In this document: positions 11,025 to 21,890 of the stretch, in pieces
Position numbering within the stretch: the first letter of the stretch is position 1
Layout of the letters: each line of letters starts with the position of its first letter
Assembly: GCA_023548195.1 (NCBI GenBank)
Contig: JAJHZJ010000009.1
Coordinates: 4,481,001 to 4,545,000 of the forward strand
DNA: 64,000 nucleotides
Direction of reading: 5' to 3'
Source: Bettongia penicillata ogilbyi
Lineage: Eukaryota > Chordata > Mammalia > Diprotodontia > Potoroidae
Notes under the pieces: generated by a model
Seen by the model: only the letters and a program-made list of their open reading frames with translations
What the model was told of the DNA's origin: nothing
Databases searched by the model: none
Program-made: the position numbers and the translations under genes

Positions 11025-11653
11025 TTTTTTAAAAAATTTATTTAAGTTTTCAACATTCATTTCCACAAAATTTTTGGGTTCCAAATTTTCTCCCCTTTTA
11101 TCCCCTCCCCCCACCGCAATACACCAAGCATTCTAATTTTCCCTATCACCAATCTGCCCTCTCTTCTGTCATCCCTCCCTTCTCTTGTCCCCATCTTCTC
11201 TTTTGTCCTGTAGGGCCAGATGACTTTCTATTCCCCATTAACTGTATTTCTTATTTCCTAGTAGCAAGAACAGTACTCAACAGTTGTTCCTAAAACTTTG
11301 AGTTCCAAATTCTCCCCATCCCTCCCTCCCCACCCATTCCCTTTGGGAAGGCAGGCAATTCAATATAGGCCCTATCTGTGTAGTTTTGCAAATGACTTAG
11401 ATAATAGTCGTGTTGTGTAAGACTGACTGGATTACCCTCCATCCTATCCTGCCCCCCATTGCTTCTGTTCTCTCTTTGGATCCTGTCCCTCCCCAAGAGT
11501 GCTCCCTCCTCCCACTGCCCTCCCTTCCATCATCCCCCCCCACCATGCTTATCCCCTTCCCCCCCACTTTCCTGTATTGTAAGATAGGTTTTTATACCAA
11601 AATGAGTGTGCATTTTATTCCTTCCTTTAGTCGAATGTGATGAGAGTAAGCTT
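11025..11653 (-). mobile_element. 5'-truncated HAL1/L1 3' UTR insertion with 16-bp target-site duplication
   Basis: 'gagagacatgaattct' is present at 11009-11024 and repeated exactly at 11654-11669. Between them lies a minus-strand insert that starts (given strand) with a T-rich end, i.e. a poly(A)-like tail on the element. It contains 'cattcatttccacaaaattt', 'aactttgagttccaaattct' and 'gggaaggcaggcaattcaat', which match the 3' ends of the ORF2-less elements at 35302-38759 and 44777-47440. It lacks any ORF. The perfect duplication implies a fairly recent insertion. Confidence 0.9.
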
Positions 11654-11699
11654 GAGAGACATGAATTCTGAGTGGCAGCAGGTGATCGCTGGAGTGAGA

Positions 11700-12370
11700 A
11701 GTCAAATCAGAAAGCATTTTTAAAGCATCTGCTATGTTCTAGACACTGTGTTAAGTACTAGGGATACAAAGAAAGGCAAAGGAAAGCAATTCCTCTCCTT
11801 AAAAACTTCAGTCTAATGGGGAAACCAGCATACAAACAAGTTTGTACAGTTGAGATATATACGGGAGAAATTGGAGAGAATCTCAGAGGGAAGGCACTAA
11901 GATTGAATAATACCAGGAAGGCATCTTGAAAAAAGATGAGACTTTAGCTAAGTCTTCAAAGAATCCAGAAAGTGGAAGTAAAGAGGGAGACAATTTCCTG
12001 GTTGGGAAAATAAGGAGTTTTCAGGAGTTGGAGTTGGAGTTCAATACTGAATGTTGTGTTCAAGGAACAGCAAGGAGGCCAGTGTCATTGGATTGATGAA
12101 TTCATGAAGGAGAATAAGATATAAGGAGAATGGAAAGGCAGAAAAGGTCCAGGTTGTGAAGGGCTTTGAAGGCCAGAGAATTTCATATTTGATCCTGGAG
12201 GTAGTAGGGAGCCACTGAAGTTTATAGGTAGTGGGAGTGACTTGTACCTTCCTGAAATTTAGTAAGATCTCTTAAAGTTGGATGGGAGAAATACTTGAGG
12301 TGGGGAGATCAATAAGCAGGCTAGTGAGGGCCTGGATCAGGTTGATGGTAGTGTCAGAAGAGAGAAGGGG
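11700..12370 (+). repeat. ancient mammalian LINE-type 3'-end repeat (long copy)
   Basis: The head is 'gcatctgctatgttctagac' + 'actgtgttaagtactaggga'. The downstream blocks occur in a fixed order: 'ggaacagcaaggaggccagt', 'aaggtccaggttgtgaaggg', 'atttgatcctggaggtagta' and 'gggagccactgaagttt'. The same order occurs more eroded at 19060-19870 and 61290-62650. I believe this is an old CR1/L3-type LINE 3' region that survives across mammals. The exact name is uncertain. Confidence 0.6.
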
Positions 12371-12389
12371 GCATATTTAAGAAAAAAAA

Positions 12390-12715
12390 TATGAAAAAAC
12401 TCTGAATTTGAATTCATGTTTGATATTTATTAGCTGTGTGATCATGAGCAAGTTATTTCACTTCTCTGACTCTATTAATCTTTAAAACTGGAATAATACT
12501 ATACAGGATGTCTTATAAATCTCAGTGGATTTTAAAGCTATTAAAGCTTTAAAATTTTGGGGTACTCTCTATATTGGACTTTCTTTATATGGCTCATAGA
12601 GATCATAGATTCAGAATCAGAGGGACCTAGGAGGGTAATCGAGGTGATGCTTTATGTAAAGTACTTCGCAAATCTTAAAATATTATGTAAATATCTGATA
12701 TTGTTGTTGGAGTAC
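12390..12715 (+). repeat. MIR SINE interrupted by a small mariner-like palindrome
   Basis: 'ttagctgtgtgatcatgagc' to 'taaaactggaataatact' is a MIR CORE. Its tail resumes at 12650 with 'gtaaagtacttcgcaaat'. In between, 12513-12585 contains 'acaggatgtcttataaatct' and the short palindrome 'ttaaagctattaaagcttt'. This fits a mariner-like MITE whose other half-type is seen at 27372-27420. Confidence 0.6.
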
Positions 12716-12719
12716 ATGT

Positions 12720-13480
12720 GAATTTCAGCAAGGTATTTAACAAAGTATCTCATGAAGTCTTTGTGGACAAAATATGTAGATGTGCAGGCAAAATGACCAT
12801 ACTTTTAGGTAATTTCATCACTGGTTGTACAAGAGAATCCAAAGAGAGGAAATGGAGGATCCATGTCATCTTGGAGTAAGGTCTTTGGTGATAGACCACA
12901 GGTTTTAATGGTCTTGTTATCAGATTATCAGGTAATATGAATTAGGGAAAGATCACAAACATACTTCATGATATAAATGGGATTCACAAAAGTCTTGATA
13001 GTCTAGAAGAATGTGTTGAATCCAATAAAATGAAATTTAACATAAATTCCTATACTACTTTCCCATAACCAAGAGCTATATAAGAGATCTGGTTTGATGG
13101 TGCTTAATGTAAAGAAGTCTCCTGTGACTACATGCTCAATGTTGCTTAGCACAGTCCCAGGAGAATACTTAATATTTTTTTTTCATTCAGTCATTCAATA
13201 TGCATCATAATAAAGAATGAGGGTTGAATTGCTGTGATTCCTGGTGAATCTACTGCTAAGTAGATTTATTTCCAGTTGTGCAAGGGGATCCAAAGTATAG
13301 TGATGAATATGAAGTCTGTAGTGGTTTGCCACAGGACTTGATCTCATTCAGCTTATTTTTTTAAACCAATGATGTTGATGGCAATCTACAGGAAACTTTC
13401 CTAGCCCCCCTTAATTTAAGTGTTTTCTCTCTGTGAATTATCCCCAATTTATCCTTTATATAGCTTGTTTGTACATAGTT
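12720..13480. other. no recognised feature
   Basis: AT-rich sequence with no family I can assign. There are no open frames of note. Confidence 0.4.
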
Positions 13481-13489
13481 CTATACACA

Positions 13490-13615
13490 TTTATCTCCCT
13501 GAGCTCATCAAGGTCAGAGACTAACTTTTGGTTTCCTTTGTTTCCCCAGCACTTAGCATAATGCCTGGCACATAATAGGCATTTAATAAATGTTCATTGA
13601 CTGACAGATTGATCT
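13490..13615 (+). repeat. L2 3' end
   Basis: 'tgagctcatcaaggtcagag', 'ctttgtttccccagcactta', 'atgcctggcacataataggc' and 'atttaataaatgttc' form a clear L2 3' terminus. Confidence 0.9.
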
Positions 13616-14358
13616 CTCATGTCCCTTCCAGATTGAAATCTCATTGAAACATGTGGGACAGTGTGATACAGCAGTGCCAAAATGTAATATCTTTGGCTAC
13701 GTTGATAGAAACCTTATGTTTAGAAAAAAGGAAGCAATAATTCCATTGTATTCTGCAGAGACCGCAACTGGAGTATTGGATTCAGTTGCTACATATTAGG
13801 ATAGACATTGACAAATTTGTGTGTTCTAGGAAGGTCCAATTAGAATTCTGAAGTCGCTTTAAGCCCTTCCATTTAAGGATTAATTGAAGGCATTATCTGT
13901 AGAGGAGAACAATTTGCAGTCTTCAAGTATTAAAGAGCTGTTATGACAAAAAGGAATTAAATTTGTTATATTTACATCCAGGGACTGAAGAGCATTGGAT
14001 GGAAATTATAGGAAGGCAAATTTTTTTTTTTGGTTTGATAAAAGGAATTAAATAACTATTATGTTCTAGGTAGTGTGCTATGTTCTGGGAATAAAAGGAA
14101 GAAATGATAAGAAGGATCCTCAAATCAAAGAGATTAATGATTCTAAGCTCTTCATTGGAATTGTCCAAACGTAGAATTAACTGAATCAGAAATGTCATCA
14201 GAGAGGGCCAGGGTAGGGGGTAAAATGAATACACAAAGGAGTATGCTGCTAAATAATTAACAATAGTCTCTCTAGAAGAAAAAGGAATTATATGTAAGAC
14301 GCTTTTATGTTTAACCTGCACTATTAACGTTTGAGCTGTCACTTTCTTTGGTCTGGGC

Positions 14359-14580
14359 CAGGTGTCAAACTCAGGGAAATGGGCCACTCAGCCATACGTA
14401 AGGGTTGCTACAGGCCACATGTCAACTTAGAAAATCACACATTAGTATTGCCTATGTTTTATTGTAGTATTTATTTTGTTAAATATTTCCTAAATAGATT
14501 TTAATCTGTAGAGCAACACTCAGAAGTATTGTGGGTCACAGGAAGCTGATTTGATTCACAGTTTGCTGATTTCTGGGATA
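14359..14580 (+). mobile_element. hAT-like nonautonomous element (MITE)
   Basis: It begins 'caggtgtcaaactcagggaa'. The body 'gggccactcagccatacgta', 'acaggccacatgtcaactta' and 'ttttgttaaatatttcct' is followed by 'cacaggaagctgatttgatt'. The right end decays from the expected inverted 'gtttgacacctctg'. It overlaps the end of a 148-codon minus-strand open frame (13941-14387) that shows no domain. Confidence 0.65.
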
Positions 14581-14599
14581 TAAATGCTCACATGGACAT

Positions 14600-14665
14600 T
14601 TTTTTCTTTCAAATAGTGTTTTACTTTTTTCCAATTACATGTCAAGACTCACATGGAAAATTTAA
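14600..14665 (-). repeat. L1 3'-end fragment
   Basis: 'aaatagtgttttactttttt' + 'ccaattacatgtcaagactc' is the very end of an L1 3' UTR in minus orientation; compare 40305-40330. Only about 65 bp remain. Confidence 0.55.
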
Positions 14666-14669
14666 TAGC

Positions 14670-15170
14670 TGGTTCTCATGAGCTGGTGAGAGCTGGCCCT
14701 CGACCACAATTGGGTATGGGTGGGATGAAGACATCTAAAGATGACCCTAGAAACATCTGCACATTCCAAAAGGGTATTTAAGCAAGAGGTAAGTTAGAAA
14801 ACTCTCTCAGGTACCTTAAATTCTAGCCAAATCCACCCCTTATTGTTGCCTGTGCTGATGTTCCCTGTTCCTGCAGGAGAGTTAAATTGCTCCTTAGAAA
14901 GGGTAATTAATTGTCAGGTGTGACGAATGGAATATTTGAAAAGAAAAACTTTCTCCCCAAGCCCTCTGTAGATGTTTTATATATGATTGAAAAAGGATCA
15001 GCCCATGAATTTACTGCGGGAATTTGTCTGTTTTTAGGATTTTTGGCCCAACTAAAGGATTACAGTACTGTAATTTCCTTCTTAAAATAGAGGCATAGGA
15101 CAATATCCACACTAGACAAAAGTTCAAATTCAGGGGCATGTGAGCAAAGGGGGAAGAGGCAGAGACCTTT
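14670..15170. other. no recognised feature
   Basis: Nothing I can assign. GC is slightly higher than in the surroundings, but there is no ORF or repeat signature. Confidence 0.4.
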
Positions 15171-15179
15171 AAACCATAT

Positions 15180-15181
<2 letters not shown>

Positions 15182-15269
<88 letters not shown>
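15182..15269. repeat. (GT)n(GA)n compound microsatellite
   Basis: About 14 GT units pass directly into about 30 GA units. It is a purine/pyrimidine-asymmetric tract able to adopt Z-DNA (GT part) or triplex (GA part) conformations. The 93-codon minus-strand frame across it (Ser-Leu and Thr-His repeats) is an artefact. Confidence 0.97.
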
Positions 15270-15272
<3 letters not shown>

Positions 15273-16350
15273 CTATGCTCCTGAAAGCCACTGGAGAGTG
15301 AAAATGAACAAACAAAATCCTGTTTTCCTTGCCTGTCAAGGAAAAGGCATCAAAAGATACTGAAAAAATAAAGAACATACAAGAAAAAGTAATGTACAAG
15401 CTGATTTTTGAATGGGTGTCCACAGTAGTTTTAGAAGCTGGCTTTCCCAAAAAGGAAAGAACGGGGAATGCTCCATCATCTTGTAGAGTTCTGTGTTAAT
15501 AATATTTATGAAATAATGATAGGTATCCAAGAAAAACTGAAAATAATATTCTTATTATCCCATAGTGTTTTAATGTAAATGTATGAATCTCAGTTTTTAG
15601 CCTTTGCTATATCTGTAATAAGCATTACAGGGCAAAATTAATGTTTTTACATTCTTCTTTGATATGTATGAGGATATTTTTAAAGTTGAATGTTTTCTAT
15701 CCAAAGTCATTCCAGGCACCACCCGAAAAAATAATCAAAATTCAAACAGTGTGTGAGAATGGGGTAAAAAATATCCCTGGGAATAGCCTCAGCTGTAGGT
15801 ATTTAATCAGATAGACATTTTGAATGGCTAATTTGGTGAGTCAAACATGTCCGTGACAAAGTGCTTGACAAATTTCTAAAATTAGGAAGAAACTCTTGCT
15901 ATGCCAAAGTCAGGGAGTGCTGTTCTATTCAAATGCCCAGAAGAAAGTATGAAACTAAATGTCCAGGAGAGTATACGCTTACTGAGGGCTGAGAGTCTTT
16001 CTTTTCTTTCTTCCCTTTTCTTCCTTTTTTCTTTCTTTCCTTGTTCTCCTTTTATTTATTTATTTTTTGGTTTTATTTGTTTTGGTTTTTTCATTCCCTG
16101 ACCTTAACAGCAACCTTTTAACCTACTACATGCATAATACATGTTTGTTGAATTGAAATTTCATTTGGCTGCAGATACTTTCAAGTGAGTGCCAATCAAA
16201 CATTCCTTTGTATAAAAAGTAGCGAGCAGCACCCAAAACCTACAATGATTCTAAGATGGAAGAAGTTTATTTGATTTTATTTTTTAAGGAACAAACCCCA
16301 AACTCTTAATGGCCAAAAATCCATTTCTTAGTGGATTGTATTCACATAGG
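15270..16350. other. no recognised feature except a pyrimidine tract
   Basis: AT-rich DNA. A T/C-rich stretch at about 15998-16075 ('tttcttttctttcttccctt' type) is the only structured part. The 66-codon open frame at 15901 reads into this tract and looks non-coding. Confidence 0.45.
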
Positions 16351-16359
16351 TAATGGGGA

Positions 16360-16490
16360 AGAAGCATTTTTCAGGAACCTACTGTGTGCATTGTGTTTAC
16401 AGATAGTATCTCTTTCGATCCTAACAATAAATTATGAGGTAGGTGCTGGTTTCCCATCTTACAGTTGAGGAAATTTCAAATTCACATTAA
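16360..16490 (-). repeat. MIR-type SINE fragment
   Basis: 'acctactgtgtgcattgtgt', 'tagtatctctttcgatcct' and 'cttacagttgaggaaatttc' correspond to the 3' half of a MIR in minus orientation. Confidence 0.6.
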
Positions 16491-16684
16491 TGCTACTTTC
16501 CCATGTTGATGCAAAAAACATACTTCCCAAAGAGGAAGTTGTATGGGAAAAGATTAAGCCAAGTGAAATTAATTTTTTTTTTGCCATTAAATACCCCCCT
16601 CCTTCAACTTTCTTACTGCTAATGACAACTATGAATAGCTACCATATTGATATTGTCTATACAATGTAATTCTCTTTATTAGGA

Positions 16685-16835
16685 AATAAATCATAGAATT
16701 TAGAACTGGCAGATATCCTAAACCTAGTTAAACCAATCTCCTCATTTTTTTTTCAGATGAGGTGGTTGAGGTTCATCATAGTTACTGAACTTCTAGCAGT
16801 TCACACAGTTAGCAGAGCTGTAAGACCAGAAGCAC
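16685..16835 (+). repeat. MIR/THER-like SINE fragment
   Basis: 'catagaatttagaactggca', then 'ctcctcatttttttttcaga' and 'tgaggtggttgaggtt', then 'ttcacacagttagcagagct', follows the mammalian pattern 'agagctggaagggacctt...tcatttTacagatgaggaaactgagg...cacacagctagtaag'. Confidence 0.6.
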
Positions 16836-17191
16836 CATGCAACTTCTCCTAAATCGCATCCATGATAGAATAAAATTGAAACAAACTGTAAAAATAGATT
16901 GGTCCTATACTGTGTGACATAATATCTTAAGGAACCATAGAAGAAAAAATAAATCCTTATTGCAGTGAAGAAATAATTTTCTTGTAACTGTGGAATGAAT
17001 ATGAAACTTTCAGGATGGTAAAATTTCCTGGGAATCAATATCTGCTAATTTATGAATGCAGTTCTCTGGAAGTTTTAAGTCCTTGGAATTGTTTTCATTC
17101 TTTTGATAACAACTCACATTTATATTGTACTCTTCAGAATATTCTCCTTGAAATAACCCTGTGAATAAGTACCAGAATGCCATATAATATT

Positions 17192-17650
17192 TGTTCAGTT
17201 GTTTCAGTGGCATCCGGTTCTTTGTGACCCCATTTGGGGTTTTCTTGGCAAAGATACTATAGCAATTTACTATTTTCTTCTCCACCTCATTGTACAGATG
17301 AGGAAATTGAGGCAAAATAGGGTTAAGTGACTTCACCAGGGTCACATGGCTAGTAAGTATCTGAGGCCAGATTTGAACTCAAGAAGAGAAACTTCCTGAT
17401 TTTAGACCAGATCTGCACAACATATGGGCAATAGGCTGCTTGAGTCCCAGCAAAGGATTTCAGGCAGCCTGTAGAAAATATAGGGTTGCCACTGAATACT
17501 CTCCTGTTTGTCACGTGACCTGTGGCAACAAACCATCGTCAGTCTGTCTCTTGTCTAACCTATCTGTAGACCTTTTGGCCCCTACCTACTGCTAAACTGT
17601 GCAGGTCTGTTCTAGACCCAGCGCTCTCTCCACTGTACCACCTAGGTACT
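17192..17650 (-). repeat. MAR1-type SINE split by a 215-bp insert
   Basis: On the given strand the tail 'tttgtgaccccatttggggt' to 'atttgaactcaagaagagaa' and 'cttcctgattttagacc' runs up to about 17408. The head continues only at about 17622 with 'cagcgctctctccactgtac'. The 215 bp between is flanked by 'tttagacc' and 'tctagacc', which look like an 8-bp target-site duplication with mismatches. I do not recognise the insert. A 111-codon minus-strand frame over this region is incidental. Confidence 0.8.
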
Positions 17651-17664
17651 CTACAATAACATAG

Positions 17665-17820
17665 AACAATTATTACATACTCATTATCATCCTTAACATT
17701 ATCATCTTTAGGTGAAGAAATGGAGACAGAGTTTAGATGGCCTTCCCATGTTCACATAGCTAATGCATTTCAACTCTAGTGTTAAACTCTCATCTTCAGC
17801 CTTTGAATGCAGTTCATTCT
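17665..17820 (-). repeat. MIR-type SINE fragment
   Basis: 'ctcattatcatccttaacat', 'taggtgaagaaatggagaca' and 'ccatgttcacatagctaatg' follow the reverse MIR pattern, strongly eroded. Confidence 0.45.
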
Positions 17821-17949
17821 GCATTGCTCAATGATGGCTTTTGGATTCATGCACTTGAGGATGCTGTTTAGACCACTTGTACCACTTAGATTCCTCAGGT
17901 GTTCGTTTTCTCTCCCTCCTCAAATTGCCATGTATGAGCAACCCACTCC

Positions 17950-18075
17950 TCAGTAAATTGGAAGCTACTTAATGGCAAACTATTACTTTTTTCTCTTAGT
18001 ATCTCTAGTACCTAGTGTAGTAACTTGTAAATAGTAGATGCTTAATACATTTTCACTGAATTAAATTATTTATCA
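17950..18075 (+). repeat. L2 3' end
   Basis: 'aattggaagctacttaatgg', 'tctcttagtatctctagtac' and 'tagtagatgcttaatacatt' fit the L2 terminus. Confidence 0.65.
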
Positions 18076-18369
18076 TTTCTGTTTTTTTTTTATTTGATCT
18101 GTAGCTTGGTCTCATTAGTGTGAATAATGAATCTTCTGGCATGGATTCTTGAAGATATGTGGCATTTTTTTAAATCTGGGTTTTCCATCTCTGGACTTGA
18201 ATGAGCTAAATGACATTCTGGTGAGCATGTAACTAACTGAGTTGCATTTAGAAATTATTAATATTTTGACTACTGATGAAGGTTATTAAATTTGGTGGAT
18301 TTAACAAGTTTCTAAACAGACTTTCCTTGTTAGTTTTTATCTTACTCTTTCTAAAAATTAAGAATAATA

Positions 18370-18510
18370 TAATGCTCAAGCTGGAAAAGATCTTAGCAGT
18401 CATCTACTCTAACTTCTTATTTGACGAATGACTGAGAGCTCAGAGAGGCTAAGTAATTGGTCCAATGTCACACTCATATTAAGTACTAAACAAGAATTAT
18501 ATCTTTTCTG
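18370..18510 (+). repeat. MIR/THER-like SINE fragment
   Basis: 'aagctggaaaagatcttagc', 'agtcatctactctaacttct' and 'gaggctaagtaattggtcca' followed by 'atgtcacactcat' match the same pattern as 16685-16835. Confidence 0.65.
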
Positions 18511-18780
18511 TATATCATATGTTGTTAGGATATGATGACAACAGATGGAGATACTTCTCTGTTTTTACTCATATATCATTTGTTAAAAGTTGCCTATTGT
18601 GTTGGGAGAAAACTACACTTTTAAGGCAACTAATAATATTTTCAAGACCCTTGCTTGCATCAACATATAGGCAGAGGAGAAGAAAGAAAAAAATCTTGGC
18701 ACAACATCAACTCCATTTGAAAAGTATGCTGAGGAAGAAAATCTTGTACCTCTTGGTGGGGAGGTGATGGGTTAGACTAA

Positions 18781-19030
18781 CGGTTGCTGTTGCTGAGTCA
18801 TTTCAGTTGTGTCTAACTCTTTGTGACCCCATTTGGGGTTTTTTTGGGCAAAGTTCCTGGAGTAGTTTGCCATTTTTTTTCTCCAGCTCATTTTATAGAT
18901 GAGGCAACTGAGACAGATAGAGGTTAAGTGACTTGTCCAGGGTCACACAGCTAGTCTGAGACTAGATTTGAACTCAGGAAGTTGAATCTTCCTGACTCTA
19001 GACCCAGTACTCTATCCATTGTTCAACTAC
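18781..19030 (-). repeat. MAR1-type CORE-SINE, nearly full length
   Basis: The tail 'tgagtcatttcagttgtgtc' and 'tttgtgaccccatttggggt' is followed by the core 'aagtgacttgtccagggtca' and the head 'gtactctatccattgttcaa' in reverse order. All three parts are present in minus orientation. Confidence 0.92.
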
Positions 19031-19059
19031 TCATTATCTATTTACTAATGGATTCACTG

Positions 19060-19870
19060 ACATGACCACTGAGCATCTACCACATACAGCACTGTGCCTA
19101 GTACTGTTGAGACACAAACATTATAAAACATTTCTTGCTCTCAAAGAGTTTCAAAATCTCTTTTGAAAAATAAAACACTAAAACACTAAATAATATAAAA
19201 CCACATTTAACCAAGTTCTCAATGAATGGTTACAGATAATAAGTTCTCTAGAAGTCAAGAGGGATGAGTGAGCTTTGTGGACTGGAGCAGTCATTCCATG
19301 GAGGTGAGGAAACCTGAAATGAACATGGAAGGATGGGTGGGATATCCCAGGAGGATAGCACACCATGAGTAAAAGGGTAGCAAGGCACAGTGCTTAGGGT
19401 AGATAGGAAACATTTTTGGAAGAGCAACCTAGCTGGAGTAAAAAGCTTGTGTTAGGAAGTGATAGGAGACAAATTTTTGAAATTTAGATGGGAACAATCA
19501 ATGTTAACATTGGATGTTTAACTAATGATAAATTCTATTGGGAGCTATTGAATATTTTTTAATTCAGTGTCTTAGATAAATCTAGAAGTGTTTATAGGAT
19601 GGCTTGATAAAGGGAGATCATTATGTGGCCAATGCCGTTGAGAAGGACTTGACCTATGTTGGTGGCTATGGGAAATATAATAGATGGGAGAAATACTGCA
19701 AAGGAGAACTAATCATGACTTGGTGGATGGAAGAGGGAACTTTGTAAGATGACTGCAAGGATTGGTGTCATAGAAAAATTATTAAATCAGGAAGGCAAAC
19801 TGATTTGCTGAAAAAGACAGAGAAACCAATTTTAGACAAGTTGTCTTTGCAGTGACAGTGAGAATTCCAA
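19060..19870 (+). repeat. ancient mammalian LINE-type 3'-end repeat (eroded)
   Basis: It starts with 'gagcatctaccacatacagc' + 'actgtgcctagtactgttga' and continues through 'tagctggagtaaaaagcttg', 'attgggagctattgaatatt' and 'gaagtgtttataggatggc' in the block order of 11700-12370. Coverage between blocks is patchy. Confidence 0.4.
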
Positions 19871-19907
19871 GTAGGAACATACAATATGAAGTTGGAGATA
19901 GGGTTTA

Positions 19908-20088
19908 TTATGATTTGTCTCAAAGAGGATCATGGCATCAGGAAGGGGATGCCAGGACTTGCAAGTGAATTGGATTTGAGTGAGGGAGGGCTGTGCAAAG
20001 TCAACAGCTTCACTTCCTCCTCCTGAACCACCTAATCCAATGGCCAGATATACATCAGGATGACTGGAGATGGCTCCTGTAGATAGGA
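19908..20088 (-). repeat. RTE-type SINE tail fragment
   Basis: 'gaggatcatggcatcaggaa', 'gtgagggagggctgtgcaaa' and 'catcaggatgactggagatg' equal the tail part of the SINEs at 5077 and 22639. The CORE and tRNA head are missing. Confidence 0.8.
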
Positions 20089-20299
20089 ACAGCTCTTAGG
20101 AGAGGGATCAGGACTGAAAATGCACATTTTAAAGTGCAATTCCCTCCCAGTACATCTTGTTTCTGATAAGAGTCACCAAGTATTCTGTGGTGTTGTTGAA
20201 TGCAATACAGGAACATGGGGGACATTTCAGAGATAAATATCTGAGAGAAGTGGAGGCAGGATGCTCACTTGCTCTTATAACAATTTTGTTCATTTAGAT

Positions 20300-20513
20300 C
20301 AGAGGTGTAAAACAGCTGAGGCCCAACTCTTCTGAGAGCTGCTGGAACCAGATGAAAATGTAACTGGGAGATATTTAATAAAATAAATAAAATTATAATC
20401 AAACATAGATACTATTACATTTCAAAGCCAAGTTATACAGGCATAATTATCCTTGTGTATAAATCAGCGGTCCATTTCTGTTTGAGTTTGCTGTTCATCC
20501 CTGATTTAGGTCA
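20300..20513 (-). mobile_element. hAT-like nonautonomous element (MITE)
   Basis: It starts with 'cagaggtgtaaaacagctga'. The body 'ccagatgaaaatgtaactgg', 'gagatatttaataaaataaa' and 'ccatttctgtttgagtttgc' is the reverse complement of the body at 8890 and 14359. The right terminus is partly lost. Confidence 0.7.
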
Positions 20514-20588
20514 TATCTAAATTAGTCAGCTTGAATTTCTGTATATAAATCATGAAATATAAAAGTTGATCAATGTCAAAAAGAGAAA

Positions 20589-20825
20589 GGGCAGCTAGGT
20601 AGTGCAGTGGATAGAGCACTGGGGGAATCATGAAGATTTGTCTTTGTGAATTCAAATCTGGTTTCAGACACTTTCTAACTGTATGACTCTAGGCAAGTCA
20701 CTTAACCCCATTTGCCTCGGTACCTCATCTGAATTGGAGAAGAAAATGGCGAACTACTCTAGGATCTTTGCCAAGAAAGCACCAAATGGGGTCATGAAGA
20801 AACTAAAAATGATTGAATAACAAAA
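20589..20825 (+). repeat. MAR1-type CORE-SINE, full length
   Basis: The head 'gggcagctaggtagtgcagt' with A box, the B-box region 'gaattcaaatctggtttcag', the core 'gactctaggcaagtcactta' and the tail 'gccaagaaagcaccaaatgg' are all present in order on the + strand. Confidence 0.93.
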
Positions 20826-21419
20826 GAGAAATGACACTTAGGTATACATAGATGCCATTAATTTAAATATTAGACTCTCCCTCTATAATCCTCATGTTAT
20901 TTCTCTTTCTCCTACCTTGGCTCCCTTCTCAGGCTTTTGACCAATTTTATTCCAATGTGAGCTCAGGTCTTACAGGTGTTAATTACCTTTTATACCTCTT
21001 TAACACTAATGCCTTCATACTGTTCTTAGCACCTGGAAGCCCAATTCCCCTCTCCTGCTGTGAAGATTTTTACATGTCTTTTTCTCTCTTTTCTGGCTGA
21101 CTGACCTGACTTTGAATGGATATTGACTTCAGTCACTCTCTACCCTCAGCTGTTCATAACTGTTAATTCTAGTCTTCTAGCTGAAGGTAAAAACAGGTTT
21201 CTTAAAGGGTTTAGATTCTTATTCAGTTTGGAATGATGAAATTGAATAGAGGTTAAATAAATTTAAATGTGTATCTTCATAGCTTTTAATCATTTATTTG
21301 AGACAAAACTCTTGGTTTAGCTAAAGGTGTGGCGCAGCATTTGCTCAATGGGATTACTCTGGAAGATGTTTAGTGTTTGTATTTTCCTACATTTTTCCAA
21401 GATTGTTCATTTGCCAAAA

Positions 21420-21890
21420 ATGTTCTCCCATTTCTGGCAGGTGTTCAGTGTTCATCTGGAAATCCTGAAACTTGGGTGATCATCACTATAACTTACTCTT
21501 CGTATTCTGTATGCTCTTTGTTCACATCAGGTCTTGATGATCAGTCCATAATGTAAATTCTAGGCCAAAAATGTATGGTCTGAGTTTATCCAAGGCCCAA
21601 ACAATTACCAAACATTCCTTTTGGATAGAAGACAGATTTCTTTCCCTTGGCAATGCTTTTCTCCTGCGATATATTACAGGATGTTTTACATTCTCATGGT
21701 CTTGTAATAACACCACACCCAACCCAGTATTTGATGCATCATTTGCCACGATGAACAGTTTTGAAAAATCTGTGGCTTTGTAAGCTGGTAAAGAGATCAG
21801 ATCATGTTTCAACTCTTCAAAAGCCCCCTTGATGCTGCAGATATCATGGCCAGGTCTTAGACAGTGACAGAATGGGACGAGACAGACAAG
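21420..21890 (-). pseudogene. Ty3/gypsy-type pol relic: end of reverse transcriptase and RNase H
   Basis: An open frame of about 123 codons (roughly 21890 down to the stop near 21520, minus strand) reads like the RT/RNase H junction of a Ty3/gypsy retroelement polyprotein. In order it has 'GAFEELKHDL', 'LFIVANDASNTGLGVVLLQ', 'HPVIYRRRKALPRERNLSS', 'IQKECLVIVWALDKLRPYIF' and 'FTLWTDHQ'. RNase H in such elements degrades RNA in RNA:DNA hybrids. Asp of 'NDAS', Glu of 'KECL' and Asp of 'TDH', the family's usual catalytic positions, are all retained. After the stop, weak similarity continues to about 21420 with broken frames. I see no LTRs, gag or integrase next to it. Ty3/gypsy sequence is rare in mammals, so this is either an old relic or part of a domesticated gene. 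The fold assignment is firm; the functional status is unknown. Confidence 0.85.

Noticed and set aside
13941..14387. 148-codon minus-strand open frame
   Set aside because: Long for chance, but it has no domain, signal or splice pattern, is Leu/Ile/Ser-rich from AT-rich DNA, and runs into a hAT-like MITE.
15169..15450. 93-codon minus-strand frame with Ser-Leu and Thr-His runs
   Set aside because: Created by the (GT)n(GA)n tract.
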